In this document: piece by piece, positions 22,819-34,455 of the stretch
Layout of the letters: every line of letters starts with the position of its first letter
How positions within the stretch are numbered: position 1 is the stretch's first letter
Origin: Bryoerythrophyllum caledonicum
Lineage: Eukaryota; Streptophyta; Bryopsida; Pottiales; Pottiaceae
Direction of reading: 5' to 3'
Assembly: GCA_963971425.1 (NCBI GenBank)
Contig: OZ020521.1
Coordinates: 13,099,519-13,163,518, forward strand
Length of the DNA stretch: 64,000 nt
The notes under the pieces: model-generated
Told to the model about the DNA's origin: nothing
Seen by the model: only the letters and a program-made list of their open reading frames with translations
Database searches by the model: none
Translations under genes and position numbers: made by a program

Positions 22819-24077
22819 CACTATGGTGGAGAACTCCACCGGCCAAGAATTCAAGGGAAATGGAGCAATAAGATCGGAGTACAAATTGTTCTTCATTGGA
22901 TTGAGTTTATACTATGGCTACGACTTGACCGGTGAAGAACTTCAAGCATGGATGAAAATATGACATAGATGCCTATGTGGCGACACTATATTGAAGAGGT
23001 CCCTTGCTCTGGATTAGTTTCTTCTTTGACCTCAACCCCCAGACAAGAAACCAAACCACTTGAGGAGAACAATTTGCTTAAAATGAACTTTCCCTCTACA
23101 AATTTGCTGAATTTTACATAAGTTCAAGTTCATTCTTTTTCTTCCACGAGTGTCTATCTTTTAAAAAAATTGTTGAGTAAGTTGCGCATTTTTTTTCTAG
23201 TTTGTGTGGTACAAATTTAAAGTTAGTTTGATTAGCATTCAGTGAGTTACGTGCATACTAGTGGAATGGAGTTCTGCATACTGTGCAAATTTTTATTGCT
23301 ATTGACTTTCAATTGTACTTTAATTGTAATGACATGATTGTGGGGTTTGTGTTTAGAGTAGGAGTTTACTACTTGTTACTCTTTCTTAGATTTTCAAAGT
23401 TGATAGTAGCCCAAAAACTCTATGCTAGATTATGTTTTCTATACAAGAAGTAGAGTTAACCCGGTGTAATAAGTGGCTCTCAATCTTGCATTGTATGTTG
23501 AAATCATGTGAGCTTTTTACCACACAAACTAGACAAGTAGAAACATTTTTTCCAACAACTTTTACTACATTTTTACACTTGATATAAATGGTATAGATTT
23601 TGAAAGGTGATTGCGGACAAAAATGCATGTTGGACCTTACAACATTAAGTAGATGGGAGATATCCATCCTTTGTTCAAAGAAATCAAAAACTATTCTGGA
23701 AAATGATTTTTCATCTACTAAGAGTTGGTGCATTGAAGAAATTAGAAGGAAAAGACAAGATGACATGGCAAAAAGCCCCTCTGGAAATTTAAAAAACAAT
23801 TTATATTTATGATACATAATTTATTTAGAATATTTTGTCCTAGTTTGACCTTATATTTGGACATCAATCTTTGTCGAGATATATCTAGTCTTTCTTTTTA
23901 TGTTTAAATTGACATCTTTTGAAATTTCTTTTACACACTCGTCGAATGTGCAAATATCATTTCATTTCTATTAGTTGGGTCAATTATTGTCCACATTAAC
24001 AAACAATGTCCTAAAAATTTATACTAATAATTTTTGCTGAGACTTCTTACCGGCCGGTGGAGTTCCCCACCGTAGTG
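22819..24077. mobile_element. 1.26-kb non-autonomous TIR element (CACTA-like ends)
   Basis: The left end CACTATGGTGGAGAACTCCA continues CCGGCC; the right end is its inverse with two mismatches in 28. Each end contains a small hairpin (GGTGGAG/CTCCACC). No transposase and no coding frame with a domain. The flanking bases (GTA and TAA) do not give a clean 3-bp duplication, so the superfamily is uncertain. Confidence 0.75.
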
Positions 24078-24783
24078 TAAATTCCTATTTGGCACCGGTA
24101 ACTCATAACACTTATAAGTTGTGATGTCAATGATTTGTAAAACTTATAACAAAAAACCACTTAGCAGAATTTAAAAGGTAAATACATAACATTTATAGAA
24201 ATAATGGATGTTATTACGAAACTTTGATTCATTATTCATCTATTCGTGTCACCCTAAATCTTGAACCTCCATTAGGCACTTGTTGTCTAGAAAAAATATT
24301 AACCAACAAAAGTACTTTATCTTCTTGGGCACATACCATCGTACTACTAAAATCATAATCCGCGCAGTGAACCACGGACCGATCAATCGCGCTGTCAACC
24401 TTGGAGTAAACTATGGGTACGGTGCAGCCAACCACGCAGTAAATCATGTTACATTTTTTAAAATATAGTTTGTAATATAAAAACTACATGAGAATGGTTG
24501 GACTATTGCGCTACAAAGCATTAGCTTGAGTTTTTGGGTGTGACAAATATGCATTTGTGTGTTGCAATCTGTGCTTTTGATTAGAAATTGGACGTTCAAT
24601 TTTTTTTTGGAGTTAAGCACTAAAAGATTGAATTGTAAATTATTGGTTGTAAACTTCGAGTGAAAAAGTTGTGAAGTTGGAGTTGTGAGCTTGGAGGTTG
24701 GCATACAAAGTTGGAGTTGCAAAAGTACATATTCGAGTTGTGGAGATTCAAATTACAAGTATCGAGGTGAGATTGCAAGTTTT

Positions 24784-24906
24784 GAGACTGTAATTGCAAA
24801 TTGAGTTTGTGGGTGTGTGAATTTGAGATTGTAATTGCAAGTTGAGTTTGTGGGTGTGTGAATTTGAGATTGTAATTGCAAGTTGAGTTTGTGCCTGTGT
24901 AAAATT
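24784..24906. repeat. 41-bp tandem repeat, 3 copies
   Basis: Units begin GAGATTGTAATTGCAAGTTG at 24784, 24825 and 24866; the third is diverged at its end. Confidence 0.9.
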
Positions 24907-25170
24907 TGCATTTGTGTGTTGCAATTTGTGCTTATCCAAAATAAGATTGAAACTCTTGATTACAAATTTGACATTCATAACATTTTTTAAATGCCATGTT
25001 AAAATGCAAAAAATCTAAAACTTAATTAATTTTTTTCTATTCTATTCTATTACAGTGGTGGAACCCTCGTCCTAAGCGACGGGTCATGGGCAATCTTGAG
25101 TTAAACAAATGTATGTAGTTAAAAACTTTAAATTTTGGATTATATCAAATCCAAATCCTAATGAAAGGAC

Positions 25171-25274
25171 ACATTCAAAGGATTCCTCTAAAAGGTACAT
25201 TCAAATGATTCCTTCAAAGGGCACATTCAATGGATTCCTCCAAAAGGCACATTCAATCGATTCCTCCAAAGGGC
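25171..25274. repeat. 26-bp tandem repeat, 4 copies
   Basis: Units ACATTCAANNGATTCCTCCAAAAGGC at 25171, 25197, 25223 and 25249, with a few substitutions. Confidence 0.9.
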
Positions 25275-25640
25275 ACATGCAAAGAAATTGTGGAATTCTT
25301 TTGTAGCGTTCATTCATTTGACGCTCCATTTTCATCTACGTGTTCATCCACTTGACGTGTTCATCATCCTGTATTCTTTTATATATATAGATTATAAAAA
25401 TTCATGCATGGGTTTCAAAGATATATTTATATTTTATGTAGATTGTTGTTACCTTTCTTTTTGATATTTTGTGATATTAAAACTACATTAAAATGGTTGA
25501 ACTAATGCGTTGCAAAGCAAGCGCCAACTGCTAGTCCTCCTCTAAAAATATAACATAAATTGATATATTTTTTTCTGTTGTCGTCCATGTTTTTTTTAGC
25601 ATGGCATTGTATACCTATATTTTCCGAGTTTAGAAAGTGC

Positions 25641-25975
25641 CTATATTGAGATACCAAGTGTTTTGATGTATTCCTTATTTTTTAAAACCTCTACATAAAT
25701 GTCCCTTGAGCGCGTCTTCACCATGACGGGTATAGCCCTTGATATCATATCTCTTCTTGAAATTTGCACCCATCCATGAGAAAATAGAAGCTCTTTCTCG
25801 TTAGCACCTCTTAGAAGTAATGTGCAAAATCTCTTTGCAGCAGCCACCACAAGGTCATCAAGTAGAACTACATTATTTTCCTGCATTGTCGTAAACCAAG
25901 TAAAAGTGGCTTCCTCCACTTCAGGGAATTGAGACTCTTGTAAGAGCTTGGAATCACCGAGGCGCCCAACATCAA
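25641..25975 (-). pseudogene. Fragment of a CENP-B/pogo-type helix-turn-helix (transposase-like)
   Basis: The minus frame reads FPEVEEATFTWF, then LLDDLVVAAAKRF and a few residues later LLFSHGWVQISRRDMIS. This spacing (Trp-containing helix, alkaline helix, then (F)S.GW...F..R..I) is the pattern of the CENP-B DNA-binding domain found in pogo/Tigger transposases. It is an isolated 110-codon fragment; no DDE domain follows, so it is a relic. Confidence 0.55.
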
Positions 25976-26266
25976 GTCAACTGAAGTGTTCTTTTTGCAC
26001 TATTGTTCTTCCAATATTAATCTCAATCACGTTTACTTGAAAGTGTGCAATGGCCCACGCACTTGCCAGTTAATGCTCTATTGGTAATCTTTCCACCAGT
26101 AGCTAATAGTCTCACGATATCGAATAATCTCTTGTTTATGTGTAACACTTAACACGTAACACTTACTAGTCTTAATTTGAAGGGATCGGAAATCTCCATA
26201 ACAAATATAGAGTATTAACACTTTTTGAGGTAAGTATTACCCTTATCGAGGTCTAACTATACTAGG

Positions 26267-26400
26267 TACCTTATCGTGTGTTACAATGGATTGAAATAAA
26301 AAGAAAACATATGGTAAACATACAGAAAGGGTATAAAATAAGACTTAAAAGTAAGAGTATTTTGTGAAACATATGGAAAACACAAAGAATGGATATGAAT
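26267..26400. repeat. Dispersed repeat shared with 30495-30600
   Basis: Both stretches hold GGTACCTTAT.GTG, then TTGAAATAA, AAAAGTAA.AGTAT and AAACATATGGAAAACA, in order. They are direct copies that bracket RING copy 3 (26.4-30.5 kb), but are much too long for a simple target-site duplication. Confidence 0.6.
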
Positions 26401-27435
26401 ATAATTGTTTACTTGGGCTTAGGGTTTAGGGTTTAGGTTTTGGATTCATACAGAAGTATATTTCAAGACCTTACGATTGAGAATCCAAAATTTCACTTTA
26501 AATATGATTTTTAATGTCTCTTTATGGGAGTGGTTGATTGAACTAGTCTTTGAGCGGGTTGGGGAATTATTTTGGTCATGAGTGACCCGCCCTTGTCAAA
26601 GATGGCAGGACGGGCCATGTAAGGAATCTTGCCCTCAGGGCTAATAGATCCCAATTAAATTGGAAGGAGAATGAACATGGAACGAAGGACCAAGGGACAC
26701 TAATGAATAATATCTGAATAAAATTAGAAGGGGAGGGAATGGAAGAGGGTTAGTCGCAGATGACTATCTAAACTAAATTAGAATGAGAAGGTGGAGGAGA
26801 TTTATGACTAAAGCATTCAATTAAAATAGAATGAGAGGGAATCAAAGGAACAAGGTTCCCATTTCAATTTTTTTTAATTCCTTCTCATTCTATTTCAATG
26901 AAGTTCTTCATTTGCAACGATACATTTTCATGTGTATCATTCCAACATCAAAAATCATATATTATCTATACAAATGAAGAGCATTTCATGTGAAGTCATG
27001 GAATTAGGGAAAATGGCCTACATTGTTAACTAGGGAATTAATAGAAGGGTTTCATTTCCTAGAAATGGTAAATTTGAATTTGTAATTTGCCAGCCCTCCA
27101 CTGCTTCTACCAATTTCTGAGATATGCGTTGCCTTTTCTTTACCTCGTCTAATTCGTTACAACACCTTGGCAATGATGATAACGATGTTACATAGAAAAG
27201 TCTTACTTGAATGTTAAACGTTAAACCTAAGTTATAGGGAGAGGAATCCAAGCCGAACAAAGATGAAGAAAAAAACGATGAAATATTCGAAGAATTGTCT
27301 GCAATAAACAACAAATACTATCTTTATTGGAATTATTTTACATCCATTTCAAGTCTTACTTTCCCGGATTTTTTTAAAAGAATAAGCGGATAAATAATAC
27401 AAGAACATATGATTTTGATTTGCAACTTGCACATC
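26401..27435. other. AT-rich stretch with a short telomere-like tract
   Basis: No gene seen. TTAGGGTTTAGGGTTTAGG at 26419-26437 equals about 2.5 plant telomere units; it is too short to imply more than an interstitial motif. Confidence 0.5.
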
Positions 27436-27700
27436 AATATTCTTTTTTTACAAAGGTCTACTCTAGAAGAAATTAGAAAGTTTCTAGAAGAACATGTAGC
27501 GAGAATTGGAAAATGTGCTTTCGGTAGATGGAAGTTTTCTAAATTTGTTTTCTCAAAATCAAGAAGGAATTCGTACACATGTACATTACATCTTACTTTT
27601 CTGCTAAATATTTAGTAGATTTTGCGATTCTAGGAACCTAAACTATTCAATATCTGCCTAAAGAAAAAATACGCTGAATTAGTACGCACTATTTATCTTC
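27436..27700. repeat. Conserved 3' flank of RING-family copy 3
   Basis: Counterpart of 21180-21442 with matching order of words (CTCTAGAAGAA, GGAAAATGTGC, GTAGATGGAAGTTTTCT, TCTCAAAATCAAG). See the copy 2 flank. Confidence 0.65.
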
Positions 27701-27714
27701 TATACCCTTAGCGC

Positions 27715-29863
27715 GACGATGAGGCACCATCATTACGGCGCGTTTGAGGTCTATGAGAAGCTCGCAGCACCTCTGTTTCCGGTCTCTGTCAATTCCGTAG
27801 ACCATCGAGGATAGCCTTGACTTCTGGGGAAACATCGTTCAAGATAAAGTCAAGGGCCAAACTATGTAGCCGGGGTTGATGATACGTTCTTTCCGCAACC
27901 AAGTCCACCGTTGCATTGCGTAGTTCTGAGACTTCTTCCACCCCGTGATACATACGCCTAAATTCCGCACCAGTGACCGCCAGCTCTCCGAATGAGTTGT
28001 AATGTGGTGTAGGCCCAATGCCATGCAATATTGTCTGTGTCTCACGATCAAAATGCCACCCCATTACATTGTAGAAAAACATCTTCAGACCGTAATCTCG
28101 TGGTTGGTCAGGATACAACCCCTCCACCGCCCGCAGTATGTTCGTTGGATCTTTTAAGGTGCCATATGCCTCGTTTGCTGCAACCAGCTCTGCATGTGAT
28201 ACGTTGAATCTCCAATTCCATTTCACGGGTTTCCCTTCATCTGTGCCTACGTCAAAATTTGGAAAGTATTCTTGATGATACTCCCAATGTGCCGGCATGA
28301 AATTTCTCAAGCCAAATTGCAAATATAGACGGGCATGATACGGCGAATGACAGATGATGCATGAGTGACTTTGGATCATATGCTCAATGAGACATTGTGG
28401 ATGGAATGAATGTCCACATGCTCTGAGCGTATAACACCCTTTCGGGCCCCATGGATATTGACAAATGGGACAAGTTTGACCCTCTGTGGTCATTGTCCCC
28501 GCATTTGCCCATATTTTATGTTGCCCATCTCTACCCTTCTCATGGATATCAAAACGGTGATCTTCTTTTTGAATGCGCGCCCAGTCGATGCTACCATTGG
28601 CAGTAGTCACTCCTGGGTCCATGTCATCCCATCTACTTGGATACATTTTTTCCAATGTTGGCCAAGATGTAAGTAAGAAGGCTCTCAACTTGTGGTTAGA
28701 TGTCCACTCTTCAGCAATCTCTGCTATCTCAGCCTCACATTGTCTCGCACGTGATGCCGCCAACACCGTGCCCAACATCATGGTTTCCCTATCGGTATGG
28801 AGTTGGAGTATGTCGTTTTGCATTGCAGAAATACTTGCTTCATATTTCGTATTACAATTGCGGGCTTCTTCTAATTCAATCCGCAATTGGGCCATGCTAG
28901 CAACCATCTCGTTCTGCTCCGCTTCCAAGCATTTTATTTTTAGAGCTGCTTCTTTCGCACGTTCTTCTGCTTGAGCCTTGTACGCATCATACTCCCCGGG
29001 TAAATGATTGTGTTGTTGTGCCGTCACATGTCCGATATTAAGATCCCCCAATCTCGGACTACATTGATTCCATAGCTCGTCAACGATTTGTTGATCCACA
29101 TCTTGGTGGACGAGGGCGACTTCCGTAGAATGTTGAACGAGGGCCACATTCTGGAGGCCTTGTTGGGACCCACCATCACGAGGCGCTTCACCAGCCGGCA
29201 CAATATTATTCCTTCGATTGCGGGGCTTTGGTATCGCTCGATCCGCTGGCAACTGTTGGCCTGGTGGATCAACCAAACTACTATTTTTGCTAAATCACTC
29301 GGCACGGGATTTCTAGGAATTGATAGTATAGGCAACCTCGATGTAAGTGCGTCGCCTAAATGCTTCCCAACATTGCCGGGGAGGTCCAAAGCTTGATTAA
29401 GCGTCGACCAATCAACCCGCTTGTGCAACACACACTCCGCGTATACCATCGCAGCTATTCTTCTAGGAATGGTATTCTTTGGCCAACGTGTTTCGTAGGA
29501 GATGGCTCGCAAAATCTCCAAAAACCTCCATTTTATCTCTAGAGAAGTAATGTTGGCATACGTCAATTGCTTCGTTCGGCAATGATCCTCGTGAACATCC
29601 AGAGTATACCATCGGTCGAGGTGAGCAAAACCAATGTGCTCATACGCCTACCGACATGTCCATGGCTCCGGTAGATTTTTCCATCCGAAGTACGCCAAGA
29701 GATTAAGGTCTCCGTAAATTTCTAGCTCCAAATCCGCAGCCTTCTTGGCTCTTTTTGAAGGACCCGCGCCCAAATCTGGCGCATTTAAATTTCTCCTCCC
29801 TCCACCGTCTCCACCACCTCCACCACCTCCACCACTTCCACCACCGCTATGCATGGTTGCCAT
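27715..29863 (-). pseudogene. PEPW-coiled-coil-RING family, copy 3: longest of copies 1-3, broken by stops and a 1-base deletion
   Basis: The Gly-rich leader starts at 29863; the N-terminal domain (LEIYGDLNLLAYFGW, PEPW) meets a TAG at 29648-29650, resumes (FAHLDRWY, WRFLEILRAIS, VLHKRVDWSTL, SIPRNPVP), then loses one base and gains TGA near 29300. From 29276 the frame is open for 495 codons: coiled coil, a block with FLLTSWPTLEKMYPSRWDDM and IDWARIQKED, a RING-H2 finger at 28350-28472 (CPIC, CGHSFHPQC, CIIC; C3H2C3) and a conserved C-terminal domain (HWEYH, WNWRF, GLYPDQPRDYG). After a TGA at 27789 the words GASSSR and GY shared with copy 2 follow in frame. A RING finger usually marks an E3 ubiquitin ligase; the target is unknown. 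Confidence 0.75.
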
Positions 29864-30120
29864 GCTTTAAACAACCCTTAACCACTACGAAATACTTCTT
29901 ATTGCTATTCTAATACTAGCTAACTATTCTAATATGATTATGCCGCCTATATCTAATTGCACTTCAAAATAGTGCTACAATTAATCCCATGCAAGCACTT
30001 CAAAATAGTGCTGATGAGAGATTGTTAAAAAGTATCACATACACGGCTTCTTCAAATCTCTGACAACTTCAACAACTTCTGTACCTGTGCTGATGCTTTT
30101 GAGGACTAAATATTCCCCTT

Positions 30121-30267
30121 TTGGATAATCTCCGTCCTCAAAAGGACCACTTTCCCACTCTGAAAATCCCGCACACTGCCGTCAACATGGAGGCAAGTGC
30201 GTCAGGGCGTCCAGGATTCGCGGGAAGGTGTGCAAAAACATTTCCTCCCTCCCCTTTTATACCCCCT
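30121..30267 (-). promoter_or_regulatory. Conserved upstream block and TATA box of copy 3
   Basis: Holds GCCGTCAACATGGAGGCAAG and GTGCGTCAGGG as in copies 1 and 2. On minus, GTATAAAAGGG (about 30254-30264) is a strong TATA match directly below the GC-rich array. Confidence 0.6.
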
Positions 30268-30465
30268 TGTCCATGCTTGTCCGCGGCCGTAGGGTCGGAC
30301 CTGTCCGTGCCCTATCCGCGTCTCGTCCGCGCCCTGTCCGCGGGCAGTCCGCAGGGAGTCCGCGACCAATCCGCTACCATTCCGCGGGCAGTCCGCGGGC
30401 ATTCCACAACCTGTCCGCGCCAGTCCGATGCAATATCTGCGGGCACTTCACTCCATGTCCGCTAA
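30268..30465 (-). repeat. GTCCGCG-rich array between copy 3 and the hAT gene
   Basis: Around fifteen GTCCGCG/GTCCGNG words in 200 bases. It lies upstream of copy 3 and downstream of the hAT transposase gene; the array at 34105-34310 on the other side of that gene is in inverted orientation. Confidence 0.8.
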
Positions 30466-30774
30466 CTCCTAAATATTTTTCGCATTCAATTTACTGGGTA
30501 CCTTATTGTGCGAGATGAATGTCTTGAAATAATAATGACATTAAAAAGTAAAAGTATATTATAAAACATATGGAAAACATACACAAAGAATATCAATAGA
30601 CCTCGTAGTATGCATAATGGAAAATTTAATAGACATATACTCAAGATCGCACTCGAACTGTTGGATCATTCTCTTCTATGCACCGTGGATCCACATTGGA
30701 TTCATCTGTGCTCTCTTCATCGTCGGACTATGGAGTAGCACTTCTCAATTGCAAGTTATCGTCTCGACCAATAA

Positions 30775-33700
30775 TCAACCTCCTGTTGGACGAGAGCCGT
30801 CGATGTCACGTATTCCATTGTCATCCATATTGGGTCTTCCGTCAGATGGGTCGTAAGCTTCACCGACAAATGGCATTAGTATTCCTTGATTCCTACGACG
30901 TCTCTTCCTCCCTCGTGTAGTCCTTCGTCGACCACTAGCACTTGCGTTGCTTGTAGAAGCCTCCCCGCAATGTGGAAGTGTTGTATCTACATCAACAATT
31001 GCATTGATGTCTACATCTAAGGACGAAACTATCCCTCTTCCACTTCTTACAAGCACCCTTCCACCCCTGCGTACAGAATGACCTCGCTCACTTGTTGGAG
31101 TGAGAGGTTGCCTTCGAACGGTTGGACTATGAACATTATTCGACCAAATGGATTGCCGACGATTTCGTCCTTGTCCAATGTTTGAGCGATTGTTTTGAAG
31201 TGCTACCAATGAAGCACCGACCCCCCGTGTGGTCGCTCCACCGAGTCTCCCCGCAAGTACATGACTACGGGTAATCCGCTGATTTTGTATTCCAACTTGG
31301 GGAGGTACATCAACCTCTGTGGCTGACACATTCACTACAACGACTCCAATAGGCGTGGATAACTTTTGAACATTTGAAGTCGTAATACATGGCAAATTGG
31401 AATTGCCATTGCAAACCACCCTCAATGGCACAACAGACGTATCACATGCCGGTGTAGTGACCTCCTCATCCCTGTGATCCAGGATATGTTGCCTTTCCCC
31501 ACCAAACGATAACAAATCACTTTCAAGCTGGGATGGCAAGTCAACGTTTGCGTGGACGGCTTGGTGGTGAACATCCCCCTTCCTGTTCACGCCAGAGTCT
31601 TTGTCCAGCACAAAGTTGTCCAAATGACGGACCATCATCATCCCTGCAAAGCTTAGATGGCAATTGAACTTGTTGTGGTTCTTCACCTTCGATAAACTCA
31701 AAAACACCAATATCTCCAGTTCTACAATCACCATCAAAGTGAAGACCATCATAATCCGAACTGTTATCCCCATCACGGTGACCCTTACCACCGTTACCAT
31801 CTGAATCTTCATTGTCTGAATCAAAAGTACCAACGTCCATGTCAAAATCACCAAGTCCATCATGATCGACATGATGGCCATCATCATTTGCATCATCAGG
31901 ATCGTCCCCATTGCTTTCATCATCGGAATGCACGCCATTCAACTCAAGCCACTGAGCAACCCTCGTTCCTCTTCGATGCCTAAGGAGCCTAGAATTGGTG
32001 TAAATGTAAACGAGGTCCTCCGCCCAACTATGTTGTAGGCGATTGCGGGATTTGTTGTGAACGTAAGAGTACATGCTCCAATTGCGTTCGCATGCCGAAG
32101 CAGAACATACTTGAGCAAGGATGCGTTTTGCTATAATCTGCAATTGCTTTGCCCCGCCTCCCATGGCATCCCACCATTCATGGGGCGGTACATTCAAGAC
32201 ATTTGGTTGCATGGAATCTGCAAATGTCCCTCTATTCTCAATGAAATCTTGGTACTGATTGAGGACCAATCCTAGATCATCCTCCCTCGTAACTAGGTTC
32301 CGAAGAACACCATTCAAGATTGGTCTCGCAAGCTCGTGCTCGTGCAACGGGGCCCATCCACGCAAAGAAGGATTCAACATAGCCCCCGCCCAATGAAGGT
32401 CAGTAATCATGAGCCTCCACCTTGCGTTAAAGGCATCTAATGCCCTTGTTGCCAAATCTTGTTCCAAGCAAAACGGGGCATTGCGGAATCCTTGAACATG
32501 GATCCCCAATTCATGCATGACCTTCCATGCATGACACATAGCGGGAGCATTGCCGTCAAACACACGAAGAGCACGTACCACCGGCAACACCATGTACTCA
32601 AAATTCACACAAACGTCCCAAAATCCATCCGAGCCTATAACGCGTTGTGCATAAAGGCCTTTTGCATGTGCCCTTGTATTTTGAGTCCGCAATACCGCTA
32701 GAAAAGCGTGCCAGTCTCCATCAACCACCATTCGCTCCAATGCCTGGCGAACTTGGAAGAGGCGTTGTATCGTGAGAAAGTTTGTTGCAAACCGTGTCTC
32801 GTTGGGCAAACGAATAGAAAGATCGGGTGATAACCTTCGAAAGATTGCTTGTGGGGCATGGTGGTTCTTGATGAATAAACAAACAACCCTTGCCTTCTTA
32901 ACAATCCTTTGTACCCACGCTTCTTTGCCCCAATCTTCCAGTAAAAGATCCAAGCAATGGGCAGCGCATCCTTGAACATAGAGATGTGGAATTTCTTGCA
33001 TGATGTCACGACATGCGGCCGCCATGACTGGAGCATTGTCCGTGCATACTTGGACAACATTTGCATGTCCAACCATTTGCAGAAACGGTCGGATTTGAGA
33101 AGCAGCATAAAAGTGGTCTTTATAATTTCCCAATATATCGATGGTGCCTATGAAAACATCTCGTTTTGTGCATGACTGAACAACATTTAGCAAAGGTCGG
33201 TTCTGAACGTTGTCCCAGCCATCACTACATATTGTAACGCCATACTTTGATATAGCATTACCCATGGCTACATTGACAGCCGTTTGTACATCTACTTTTT
33301 TGTTTGTCAACAACTTTGTACGTACGGCATTGTAGGTCGGTGGATGGTAGGCGGGCAGTCGTGCACATGCAGTTTCTTGAACCGCTTTTACAAACGCAAG
33401 GTGCCTAATGATATTGAATGGAATGTTCGCTTCATAGAAAGCACTAGACCAAGCCTTGTCCAAGAGTTGCCTTTTGGAAATGTTGAAGCCCTCGGGCAAG
33501 GTCGCTTGACGTAGCTCTCGAGGTTCCCTATCTAAGTGTACGGATTCCATGCCACGACTTGTTTGGGAGTTTTGAATCTGCTCCACGTCGTCCACCACAG
33601 ATTGTGTCAATAAGTGTTCCACTCCAATCCCATTCTCGTCATCAACACGTTGTTGGGAACAGCGTACCTCATTGGCAGCATCAGGACGATTAGGAACAAT

Positions 33701-33933
33701 CCCATCACAACCTTGAAACAACACACACACACATGTAGAGGCACCATCCTACACAATTGGACGTCACGACCTAGATTACTAGGATGACGGTACCCCATGT
33801 GCGACAACATCCTGTCGGCTCTATAAACCATAGAGTGAAAACAAAACCGACACTTCACTTGTCGTGCTGCTCTTGAAGGAGCATTGCCCATGTCTTCGTA
33901 CCATAGATCCCATATAGAATTCCGACACGGCAT
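30775..33933 (-). pseudogene. hAT transposase (BED finger, DUF659, hAT C-terminal dimerisation), frameshifted
   Basis: The start at 33933 leads into a BED-type zinc finger (CRFCFHSM...LSHMGYRH). The frame is lost in a TG microsatellite (33719-33732): one repeat unit too many separates the finger from the main frame. The main frame (33730-31541) has DUF659 (GVTICSDGWDN, VVQVCTDNAPVM), the CAAHCLDLLLEDWG block, NETRFATNFLT, and the C-terminal hAT block (SASACERNWSMYS) with catalytic Asp, Asp and Glu in expected places, then a very acidic Asp/Asn tail. A frame change near 31640 leads into 30775-31700, which ends in a basic RGRKRRRRNQ signal. It is a relatively recent, nearly intact transposase. 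Terminal inverted repeats could not be fixed. Confidence 0.88.
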
Positions 33934-34104
33934 GGCGTCGCACTAGACTCAGAGCCAACTACAGGTCAACAATTTCTTCCTCAGCATTGGGATTTCGAGC
34001 AATGCATTCTTCTACAAAGAATCCAAGGTCTTGAAAGCCACTATGCAGGATTAAGCACCATCGCCTTGGAACGGTACTATTTTATGCTGAAATTCAAATG
34101 GAGC

Positions 34105-34310
34105 AGGCGCAGTTGGGGCGCGGACTGGCAGCGGACATAGCCGCGGACAGCACGCGGACTGCCGCGGATTGACCACGGACTACAAGCGACAGTGGTTCGG
34201 ACTGGCCGCGGACTGAGTGCGGAATGGCCGTGGACTAACCGCGAACTGAGGCGGGGGCTGGCCGCGGACAGCCTTCGATGACGGAGTGAGGCACGGATTG
34301 GTGCGGACAC
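34105..34310 (+). repeat. Array of CGCGGAC words upstream of the hAT gene (inverted relative to 30268-30465)
   Basis: GCGGACTGNC/CGCGGACAG words every 10-15 bases. On plus they read CGCGGAC, opposite to the three arrays at 20.6, 22.5 and 30.3 kb. hAT elements often carry short subterminal repeats needed for transposase binding, which is one possible role. Confidence 0.75.
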
Positions 34311-34455
34311 TCCTTCAACCCAAGCTGAAAATTACTACGACATGAATTTACCGCAGTTGATGACATGTCTGCACATGTGGCATGCAGATTCCTTTCTGAA
34401 TCCAACGTGTCTCTCCAGAGGTAAATGTGAAAATTGTGTTTACTGCCATCAAAAT

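Larger units (their letters stand above)
24078..25640. other. AT-rich intergenic stretch with two short tandem arrays
   Basis: No supported gene. Contains the tandem arrays at 24784-24906 and 25171-25274. Confidence 0.6.

Noticed and set aside
26419..26437. Telomere-like TTTAGGG tract as a sign of a chromosome end
   Set aside because: Only about 2.5 units, and ordinary intergenic DNA continues on both sides.
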